Below the pieces are notes generated by a model. The model made no database searches. It was not told the DNA's origin and worked only from the letters and a program-made list of their open reading frames with translations. A stretch of 18,723 bases of DNA from an uncultured Caryophanales bacterium. Its GTDB lineage: Bacteria > Bacillota_I > Bacilli_A > RFN20 > CAG-826. The stretch spans positions 1 through 18,723 of the forward strand of contig CAMGZN010000009.1 in NCBI GenBank assembly GCA_946183335.1, in the 5' to 3' direction. Below, in pieces: positions 6,075 through 14,000 of this stretch. Position numbers and translations under genes: made by a program. Numbering within the stretch: position 1 is the first letter of the stretch; the number at the start of each line of letters is the position of its first letter.

Positions 6075-8688
6075 ATCTCTTCTGATTGGCTTTTGGAGCA
6101 CATCCACAGCCATTCTTTGTCACACTGCTTAAGTTTGCGAGTGCATTATTGTTATTCGTTTTTTTATCGTCTTCATCAATCCAGGAAAGTTTGGTCTTTT
6201 CTGGCATTGGATAGACGTGTTCGATTTGTGTCGCCACAATTGGTAGAGCTTTTTTCTTCTTAAAGAGCTTACAACCTTGTGGTTGATCATCGCTCTTAAA
6301 GGATGGAAGACCTTCCACATAGATTCTTGAACGATGTAAATCATTCACATTAAGTGAATAGTAGACGGTAACTTTATAGTCTTCCACGACCGGATTAAAG
6401 TAGTCGTGTTTTCCATTTGGACGTTTGACCGAATAGGAGAAGATATCCTTTTGAGAATAGTAGATGGTATTTTCATCATAGAATTCAGCGGATTGAATAT
6501 CGAAAGCAATCTTATGCAAGTTATGACCTTGGAGGTCCATGACATAAATGGATTGTCCGACTTTCTTACCGCATGATTCACTGTTAACAAAGAAGATGTG
6601 CTTTTCATTGATTAACAATGGACGTTCAAAGTTGGTGGAGATGACACGGTCACCTTCACCATCAGCACGAACAATGTGTAAGTTATTCGCGCCTTGTTCT
6701 TTGTAATAGATATAACCTTGTTTGAATTGGATAATACGGTCAAATCCACTACAAACGTAGGAAGATGAGGAACCATCAACTTTGGTTTTAATTAATGTAC
6801 GATCACGGTACCAACTATCATCAATGAGATAACGTTTAACACGTGTGATATAGAAATAGCCGTTACGAACAAAGTTAATGCGTTCAACATCACGCATAAC
6901 TTCTTTCTTGTCACTTCCATCTGGTTTAACGCGGTACATTGGCGCAAACTCATCGTTACCGACAAGATAGTAGATATATCCGTCAACAACTAATGAACGG
7001 TTATCAAAGTGGGAACGATCCAAGGCGACGCCATAGGCGTTCTTTTCTAATAAGTAGATTTCATTAGTTTTAATGTTAATGGAATATAAATCAATATTGT
7101 CACCATTTGGTTGCCAAATACCATAGATGACATAGTTACCAACCATGGTATAGATCAAAACTTCACGGCCAAATGGAGAGTAGGTTTCACTAGTATCAAT
7201 ATTGAAGATTTTATATTTCTTGGAGGTGATTTCTCCTTGATTATTAAAATCAGCTTTGGTGTAGAAAATATTGTTATCAATCACATCTGTGATGCAGAGG
7301 ATATTATTATCATAGGTGGTGACTGAACATTTATAGCAGTCGACAATCGCAATGGAGTAACGCTTAATGCTGCTAAAGGTATTTTCTTCGGCTGGAGCTG
7401 GAGATTTTTTCTTCTTACAACCACTGTTTTCGATGGCTTTATTACCAAATGGAGCAAGGTAAGCAAATTTACCAACCTTCGGGAAAAAGTAGAGACTATT
7501 TTCCGAGACATCACATCCTTTTAGATCCATTAGTATGGTTTTAGTCTTCTTAGAGAAGTCATAACCACATAAATGGTTCTCATCGTCAATGTAATAGACT
7601 GTGTTTCCACACCCCATTAATAAACGAGATATTTTTGTTAAAGATGGTTTCGTGGCTTCTCCACCATCGACGATTGCTCTAAACTCTTTTAGTTTTGGAG
7701 AAACAAAGTTTAAGGTAACTGATTTACCTTTACCTTTCTTGCCTTTTTCTTCCTCTTGTGGAGCTTCTTCAACGTATTTGGAGTAGAGGTATTTAACTCC
7801 ACCAAATTCGATGATCTTTCCATCAAAGGCAAAGCGAACGAATTTAAGTTTGGAGATATATTTCTGGGCATCTCGATATTCAGAGATGGATTCAAAAGCA
7901 CTTAATGCTTCTGTTTTATTTCCATATAAGTAGTTACGAATGGCTTCTTCGTAAACTTCTTTGACATCAATACCTTGGCTTTGGTATTGCTTGGTTAGTT
8001 CCTTTTCACGTTCGTTGATTTTGTTTTGAACTTCATCTAGTTCATATAATGAAGAAACGACTTTAATCTTTTCAATCTTCTCCAAGATTTCCTTGGATTC
8101 AGATTCCGCTTTCTTCATTGATGATGAATCGAGTTTGAAACGCTTCATCATCTCCAAATCAACTTGGATGGTCTTCTTTAAGAATTGCTTCTTGCTATCG
8201 ATGAGTTTGGCTGACAAGCAATAGCAATCAAATTTGCTTAGGATTTCATCGCTTTCAAAATCAATTTCTCCCACAGTGATTTCTTGGATCATTTTATCCA
8301 TGAATTCAAAGCGTTTTTGAAGTGGAATGATGATACTTTCAAATTCAAAGAACCAGGTGGAAGGAAGGTTAGCGTATTTAACCTTCATTTTCTCTACGAC
8401 ATTGGAGACACTTTCAATAAAAAGTGTTGGATTGTTGATGCAGAAATCATCCCAATCAAGTGTAGAGAAAACACTGTCTAAATAAGCCAGACCACTTTCG
8501 GTGGTTTCAATGTTTTCCTGGGCAAAAGTGCCACTTAATGCGTTTCCACTAGCACTGCTATGGATGAGTTCGTTGATGTCGAAGTCACTATCACAGCACT
8601 GACAATGGACGGTCGTCATATTGCTAGAAAAGCCAAGTTTATTTCCGCAATTTGGACAGACCTTGGTATAACGTGTTTCGTTAGCCAT
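6073..8688 (-). CDS. Zinc-ribbon protein with a helical middle and a C-terminal beta-propeller-like region
   Basis: This is an 871-residue protein. An N-terminal zinc ribbon (C11, C14, C29, C32) is followed by a long charged helical region (about 75-275) that includes a TPR-like element near residues 245-275 (ALSAFESISEYRDAQKYISK). A Lys/Gly-rich insert comes near 310-320. From about 340 to 800 there are repeated segments of the type YIYYLVGNDEF...YRVKPDGSDKK, which resemble DUF5050 or TolB-like beta-propellers. The C-terminus carries a GCGC motif. There is no signal peptide or membrane helix, so it is predicted cytosolic, which is unusual for such a propeller. The ribosome site AAGGAGG directly follows a double stop (TAATAA) of the YidD gene. 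It probably acts with the membrane proteins of the same unit. Confidence 0.85.
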   Translation of the reverse strand: MANETRYTKVCPNCGNKLGFSSNMTTVHCQCCDSDFDINELIHSSASGNALSGTFAQENIETTESGLAYLDSVFSTLDWDDFCINNPTLFIESVSNVVEKMKVKYANLPSTWFFEFESIIIPLQKRFEFMDKMIQEITVGEIDFESDEILSKFDCYCLSAKLIDSKKQFLKKTIQVDLEMMKRFKLDSSSMKKAESESKEILEKIEKIKVVSSLYELDEVQNKINEREKELTKQYQSQGIDVKEVYEEAIRNYLYGNKTEALSAFESISEYRDAQKYISKLKFVRFAFDGKIIEFGGVKYLYSKYVEEAPQEEEKGKKGKGKSVTLNFVSPKLKEFRAIVDGGEATKPSLTKISRLLMGCGNTVYYIDDENHLCGYDFSKKTKTILMDLKGCDVSENSLYFFPKVGKFAYLAPFGNKAIENSGCKKKKSPAPAEENTFSSIKRYSIAIVDCYKCSVTTYDNNILCITDVIDNNIFYTKADFNNQGEITSKKYKIFNIDTSETYSPFGREVLIYTMVGNYVIYGIWQPNGDNIDLYSINIKTNEIYLLEKNAYGVALDRSHFDNRSLVVDGYIYYLVGNDEFAPMYRVKPDGSDKKEVMRDVERINFVRNGYFYITRVKRYLIDDSWYRDRTLIKTKVDGSSSSYVCSGFDRIIQFKQGYIYYKEQGANNLHIVRADGEGDRVISTNFERPLLINEKHIFFVNSESCGKKVGQSIYVMDLQGHNLHKIAFDIQSAEFYDENTIYYSQKDIFSYSVKRPNGKHDYFNPVVEDYKVTVYYSLNVNDLHRSRIYVEGLPSFKSDDQPQGCKLFKKKKALPIVATQIEHVYPMPEKTKLSWIDEDDKKTNNNNALANLSSVTKNGCGCAPKANQKR

Positions 8689-8703
8689 AAATAATCCTCC
8701 TTA

Positions 8704-9096
8704 TTATGGATAATCAACTCCACCATTTGGAGCATGGCAGCGGTTGATTCTTTTAATACCTTTAAGAAAGCCTTTTAAAAAACCATACTTCTCGACCGCA
8801 AGAATCATATAGGTTGAGCAGGATGGTTCAAATCGGCATCGATCACGTATTTTCATTGGGGCATAGGACTTATAGGCTAAGACACATCCAATCAGAAAAT
8901 ACTTTGCCGATAGAATGATATAAGCAAATAAAAGTACCGCGCTAATAATAATGAGCACGGTACTTTTAATTAAAACAATCGATAAGATTAAGAATGTTAC
9001 AAGCGACATGAAAATAAAGATTAAGAGGTAGAAGTGCGTCAATAAATCAAGGGTACGCACTTCCCGGTGATAATGCTTTATTTCAGAATCTTGCAT
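8704..9096 (-). CDS. yidD: YidD-family membrane protein insertion factor with an N-terminal membrane extension
   Basis: The C-terminal 50 residues carry the YidD (haemolytic domain, PF01809) signature: C87-R-F-x-P-x-C93-S-x-Y, then KYGFLKG, then KRINRC120, then GG-x-D-x-P. Known YidD proteins are about 70-90 residues, sit at the membrane and assist insertion of proteins by YidC. Here the protein is 130 residues because of an extra N-terminal region with two hydrophobic segments (about 19-43 and 46-75). YidD is usually found between rnpA and yidC; here it is embedded in a zinc-ribbon/SPFH unit. Its start overlaps the end of the preceding gene by 19 bp and has only a weak ribosome site, so translation is probably coupled to that gene. 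Confidence 0.9.
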   Translation of the reverse strand: MQDSEIKHYHREVRTLDLLTHFYLLIFIFMSLVTFLILSIVLIKSTVLIIISAVLLFAYIILSAKYFLIGCVLAYKSYAPMKIRDRCRFEPSCSTYMILAVEKYGFLKGFLKGIKRINRCHAPNGGVDYP

Positions 9097-9776
9097 TTAC
9101 GATTTCTTTCTTTAAGTAAGTTAGAGAGCTTACCAGCCTCTTCTTTTACTTGAGCGTACTCTTTTGCTTTAGCAAGCTCAGAGATACGTCCGCTCGAAGC
9201 AAAGATTTCATCTTCGAGTTGAGCTAATGAGGCATCGCTCATTGGATCAGAGAAGCGCACATCACGAGCTAAGGAAGAGACAACACCTTTGACTTCTTCG
9301 TCTTCAATCACGTCAGAAGCACCAAGAAGTTCTTCTTCAACAACACGGATGAAGTTGACTTTCTTACGAATGACTTCTCTTTGTTCTGTTTGTTTGGCTC
9401 TGACAAACCAAACAAATAAGCCGTAAGCAACGTAGACAATTAAAAGAATAAAATCAATAATGAGTACGGCTTTAACTGTGCTTGCTTTAGCAAAGAAGAA
9501 GTTAATGGAGATACCTAAGTAAGCTAGGAAAGCAATCACATTTGCTGGAACAAAGAGCATGAAGTCATTAATCGACTGATCATGGCTTTTCTTTCGTTCC
9601 ACGACATAGAGGAGTCCTTGTCCAAGAGCAATAGCGACAAAGACAAAGATATAGGAAGCAATAAATGAGGAATTGCCATAATTCTCTTTTGCGCCTAAGG
9701 CAAATACGAGAATTGAATAAATCGCGATGATGGCAATTTCAGAGAGAATGACAGGGAAATTAAAACGTTTAATCAT
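9078..9776 (-). CDS. Four-helix membrane protein, possible anchor for the SPFH partner
   Basis: This 232-residue protein has four hydrophobic helices (about 8-28, 37-58, 71-95 and 101-126) followed by a soluble, charged and mostly helical tail of about 105 residues. I know no named family for it. It lies directly after the SPFH gene, with AAAGGAGA next to that gene's stop, and its 3' end overlaps yidD. In B. subtilis the SPFH protein YdjI is encoded beside the membrane proteins YdjG and YdjH, which hold it at the membrane. By position and shape this protein could do the same, but sequence similarity to YdjH has not been shown. The C-terminal tail could contact the SPFH scaffold. Confidence 0.8.
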   Translation of the reverse strand: MIKRFNFPVILSEIAIIAIYSILVFALGAKENYGNSSFIASYIFVFVAIALGQGLLYVVERKKSHDQSINDFMLFVPANVIAFLAYLGISINFFFAKASTVKAVLIIDFILLIVYVAYGLFVWFVRAKQTEQREVIRKKVNFIRVVEEELLGASDVIEDEEVKGVVSSLARDVRFSDPMSDASLAQLEDEIFASSGRISELAKAKEYAQVKEEAGKLSNLLKERNRKCKILK

Positions 9777-9788
9777 AACTTTCTCCTT

Positions 9789-10883
9789 TTAGAGCTTTTG
9801 TCCACAGTTTGGACAGAACTTCGCTCCTGGTTCGAGTTTATTACCACAGTTTGGACAGAATTTATTTTGTCCAGCTTGTGGTTGTTCAACTTTGTTACCA
9901 CAGTTTGGACAGAATTTTGCTCCAGCTTGGATCAAAGATCCACAGTTAGCACATTTAATTTGTCCTTGTCCGCTTTGTTGGCCCATGGAGTCTTTCGCGA
10001 CTTGGCCAACTGCACCGCCTAAGCCAAAGCCAACACCTAAGCCAACACCAGCACCAATCATTGTGCCAGCTGCACCGCCTTCGTTACCCGCAGCTTCTTG
10101 AAGAACATCAAATTGACGTTCAGTGCGGTAGTCATAGCCTTGAATTTCACGGCTCTTGGCCTTTGCTTCTGCTTCAATAACCATGCTCGCAGCTTTGGCT
10201 TTCGCATCGCGGAGTTCTTGTAAGTCTTCTGGAGTACAGGAGATCGAGTTAATGTAATAACGATCAAGACTGATACCATAGTATTCAATTTCTTCATTGA
10301 TGCGTTTTAAGGCATTTTGACTTAAAGAATCAAGGTGAGCGTTAATTTCTAGAATTGAGACACCTTCGACCGCGATTGCCTTAGCAATAGCGTTCTTGAT
10401 GATCATCATGATCGCACCTTTAATGCCTTTTTTCACGCCCTCAACAGTGAAATCAGCTAATTGTCCGGCGATACCAACAACGAATTTTCTCGAATCTTTG
10501 ATTCTTAAAACCATTGTGCCGTTCGCACGGACATTGATTAAGAGATGATATTTTGGATCTTCTAATGGAATTGGAGTGTCTGTTCCCCATAAGACATCCA
10601 TGACTGAGACTTTATTAATGAAGTAGACAGTACATGGGTATGGAGTTTTACCTCCAAAGAGTTTTCCAATGAGTTTTCTTAACAATGGAAGGTTTTCGGT
10701 TGTTAATGAATGCTTACCTGGACCAAAGAGGTCAAGTGCTTGACCATCTTTATAAAAGATTGCTTCTTGGGATTCATCAACAATCAATTGAGTCTTTGAG
10801 TTAAAGTCCTCAATTTCAGATCGGTGCACTAAAACATTGTTGTCACCGACATATTTGATAACGTCTAAAAGATTGTTATGCAT
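9789..10883 (-). CDS. SPFH-domain (YdjI/virion-core-like) protein with two C-terminal zinc ribbons
   Basis: This is a 364-residue protein. Residues about 30-240 form an SPFH/Band-7 domain of the YdjI or 'virion core protein' type (Gly-Pro-Gly-Lys near 55, a central amphipathic region, and an Ala/Glu/Lys-rich helix at 225-250). A Gly-rich hydrophobic segment follows (about 269-295). Two zinc ribbons close the protein (C311, C314, C325, C328 and C343, C346, C357, C360). SPFH proteins form oligomeric scaffolds at the membrane face. AAAGGAGA lies before the ATG. It is first in the five-gene unit and sits just behind a candidate promoter. No pspA is seen in the window. The zinc ribbons may recruit the other ribbon proteins of the cluster (inference). 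Confidence 0.92.
   Translation of the reverse strand: MHNNLLDVIKYVGDNNVLVHRSEIEDFNSKTQLIVDESQEAIFYKDGQALDLFGPGKHSLTTENLPLLRKLIGKLFGGKTPYPCTVYFINKVSVMDVLWGTDTPIPLEDPKYHLLINVRANGTMVLRIKDSRKFVVGIAGQLADFTVEGVKKGIKGAIMMIIKNAIAKAIAVEGVSILEINAHLDSLSQNALKRINEEIEYYGISLDRYYINSISCTPEDLQELRDAKAKAASMVIEAEAKAKSREIQGYDYRTERQFDVLQEAAGNEGGAAGTMIGAGVGLGVGFGLGGAVGQVAKDSMGQQSGQGQIKCANCGSLIQAGAKFCPNCGNKVEQPQAGQNKFCPNCGNKLEPGAKFCPNCGQKL
9802..9914 (-). repeat. Three identical 17-bp DNA units in the zinc-ribbon tail
   Basis: CCACAGTTTGGACAGAA (plus strand) occurs at 9802-9818, 9844-9860 and 9898-9914. Each encodes the F-C-P-N-C-G knuckle of the SPFH protein. A diverged fourth unit lies near 9941. The identity at DNA level suggests recent duplication or gene conversion of knuckles. 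Confidence 0.8.
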
Positions 10884-10910
10884 ACGTATCTCCTTTAAAA
10901 CTTATTTCTA

Positions 10911-10951
10911 ATTTTACAATACTATGTATATCTAGGCAAGCACACGCCTAG
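10911..10951 (-). promoter_or_regulatory. Promoter of the five-gene unit with an inverted repeat over the -35
   Basis: On the minus strand TTGCCT (10934-10939) and TAAAAT (10911-10916) are separated by 17 nt, with the start codon about 28 nt beyond the -10. The -35 lies within an inverted repeat CTAGGC-(8)-GCCTAG (10932-10951). A protein bound there would block the polymerase, so this looks like an operator. Promoter and operator are both predictions. Confidence 0.5.
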
Positions 10952-10969
10952 GTGGTACTTGCACATAAT

Positions 10970-11024
10970 AAAAAAATCACCAGCAATTCACGGATAAGTG
11001 CCGTTTTTGCAGGTGATTTTTTAT
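10970..11024 (-). terminator. Intrinsic terminator of the large lipoprotein gene (family copy C)
   Basis: This is the best formed member of the family. On the minus strand, AAAAAATCACC and GCAA pair with TTGC and GGTGATTTTTT, with one T-T mismatch. An inner hairpin ACGG-(7)-CCGT fills the loop, and the T run follows. It begins about 14 nt beyond the stop at 11038 and ends shortly before the promoter of the next unit. Confidence 0.85.
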
Positions 11025-11037
11025 TAAGTAGTTTTAA

Positions 11038-14000
11038 TTAAGACTCAATGTATGTGAACACTCCATTTTCATAGAGATATTGATCTCCGTACATCGTGAG
11101 AATGTGTGTTTCTTCATCATATGTTCCGAAATCAAAATATGTATATGGATCGGTTGCTGGATTTTCTGGAGCTTCATTAGCGAATGAAACGATTGTTCCA
11201 GAATCATAGACATAAAGGTATGTTTTGTATTCAACCCATGTATTTGGATCATCTGGATTAACTTTATCAATCCATATTGTATATCCAGAAACGACTAGGT
11301 TTCCAAAGACCTGGTAAACCTGAGCGTCGTTTTCTGGATCGATTTGGAACATCATATTCCATTTCGAACCATCATACATTTCATAGACGCATGTCCATGT
11401 CTTACTTTCTTCGTCGTATGTAGCGCTCTCAAAGTATTCATCATGGTCCTCAATCCAAATCTTAGCCTCAATATGAGCTGGATATGTCATTTGATAGAAG
11501 ACAAATCCATTTGTGTTGACGACACTATAATCGGTATACTCATCAATTTCATATTGGGCGGTCATTTGATGATCGTTGATGATCCAGTAGTAATGTCCAT
11601 CTTCTGCAACAAAATAGTGGAAGACATTGAGTGTGTCTTCATCTTCTTGAACTTCATAGAATCCACATGGACATGTGTAGTAATAATCATATGTATCCAT
11701 AGCAGATGGATCAGATTCACCATCGGTAAAGGAAACATATAATTGTCCATTGATTTCAAAGAGTATACCGAGGAACGCGGTTGGACGATAGACATAGTCT
11801 TCACCGATGTGATCACTTGGATCAAAGTATGTCACAAAATTGTTTTGTCCAATTTCGTAGATATATAACCATGAACTTCCAACAGCATGAGTGAAGATAT
11901 AGCCTTCTTCTTCGTACCAGAGGAAGTCAGTGTCAAGTCCATTGATACTAAGATCTGTTGGATCATAGTCCTCTAGTTTTCCATTAAAGCCATATCCACA
12001 GAGGTGGTCGTATTTAAGACCATCCACGGTGAAGAAGAGATATGTTTGCATCATCTCCACTGGTTCAGAACCAGAGGTGTCAGTCGATGGATACTCAGAG
12101 ACGTATTGAACACTCATTTCTCCAACTGGAGTTAAGACATATTTGTCTATGACATATTCCGCGGTAAATTGGATTTGAGGTTTGTATTCAGTTGTGTCTA
12201 CACAAGTGAGTAATCTCGTATCAAGGAAGCTATCGTATTGTGCGAATTCATACATTGCTAACACTTCATCTGGGTTATATTCACGAAGTTGTTCAACACT
12301 CTTGTCAGAGTAGTTAAACACATCAACACGACCCCAGGCTTGATTATCGTTATGACCTTCGACGTAGATTTGATATGTTTTGTTGCTTACATAATCAACA
12401 TAACGGAAATCTGGTTCACGATAGACAATCGAGAATTGTCCTTCGTAAACAACACCTAAGTACATTTCGTTTTCATCAACAGTTAAACGAACAACATAGT
12501 TGCCTGGTTCACTTGGAGCAAGTGTGGTGTAATTAATATCGCTTTCTCCAGCTTGTTTAAATTCAACAAGATAAGGTGCTTGTTGGAATGGACCGTAGGC
12601 TAATGAAAGGTCATAGTTAGTCATGCCATCGGAAGAATGTCCACCGTTATAGTCAACTTTATAGGTGATTGGTTCACCATCGTAAACGATGTTGATTGGT
12701 GCAGTCCATTCACCGTTTTGCCATTTCGAGTACAACGAGCCAAAACGACTTCCTTTTGTGCCATAAACACTAATTTGTACTGATGTATTCGCTGCGCAAT
12801 CGATGTTATCGCTTGGATTACATTTAGCATCGTATGAATGCCATCCGATGGCACCATTGTAGGTGTAAGCGTTTGGATTAACCCATGTGTATTCAGGCGG
12901 TAATGGGATGTTACTTAGCTTTGTACTAATTGGGTATTCAAGATTGGTTGGTCGACCTTGTAAAGCTGTTGCCTTAGCAATATTGATATTAATGTTTAGT
13001 GGTCCAACTTGTAGGAAGTTAACACTATCATCTGGTTCATAATGCATAAGATGCGTTCTTTCACCAGCATTACCAACATAGGTATCGAGTTCTTCTTCAA
13101 AGAACCACTTACCAGCAGTTGTTGTAGCATAGTCATGACCAGAGTCACAAAGATCATGTAATGTCTGACCATAGTGAACGCCACTAAATGATGGTAATTC
13201 ATAATCAGAAATTGCTTGATGTGTGCTTGGATCAACTTTGGTGATTTCAGTGTTAAAGTAGAACAAGCCACTATGGTATGACTCAGTTTCAGCAAGAATA
13301 AATCTAAAGTTATATGTGCCTGCGTTTAGAACTTGATCAGTATATGCTGTCCAATCGGACGCACTTTCAAGTTTAAACTCAGTTGTAATAATGGAGCCGT
13401 CAATCGCATCACCATTATAGGATAATGTTGGAGTTCCACTAGTGACTCCATCATAGCTCTTATTAAAGTTGTTTCTATTTGACCAGGACAAAAGTTGTTT
13501 ATCATATGTTGACTTGGTTGCGCCAAGAACAATTTGTTCAACAACCTTGCATTCTGTAAAGTTTGGATCTTTTCCAGTAACTTCAACATAGAAGACACCT
13601 TCATGATCTGGTTTTCCACTATTCCATGAAGTGAAATCAATATCTGTGCTATATCGAACTGTAACGTTTATGGAATCAATAGTTCCATTGTAATTGATAT
13701 AATCGCGTTCATCTAATGTCCAATAAGCACTATGATTGGCGTAAACCTTTTCAAAATTGCTCTTGAACGAGATTTCGCCAACTGCTTTTAAGATGGAGAA
13801 ATCAGCTCCGACAGCATCAGTGTTATAGTGGTCGGTTTCACCTGTTTCAGCAACAACAGTGTAGTCACCAACATTAACTGGAGCAGATCCTAATGGATTT
13901 TCCTGATCAACGTCGCTTTGTAAATAATATTCATATGTGACTTCAGCATCTTCATTTAATGTTGGAGCGATTGGTTCAAATGGTTCTCCATCATAGACTT

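Noticed and set aside
6059..6103. Longer start for the InlB-repeat protein
   Set aside because: It would overlap the end of the propeller gene and lacks a ribosome site; the start at 6058 has AAGGAGGG.
11344..11742. Plus-strand open frame of 132 residues
   Set aside because: It is antisense to the large lipoprotein, whose signal, domains and ribosome site are clear. No ribosome site or family was seen.
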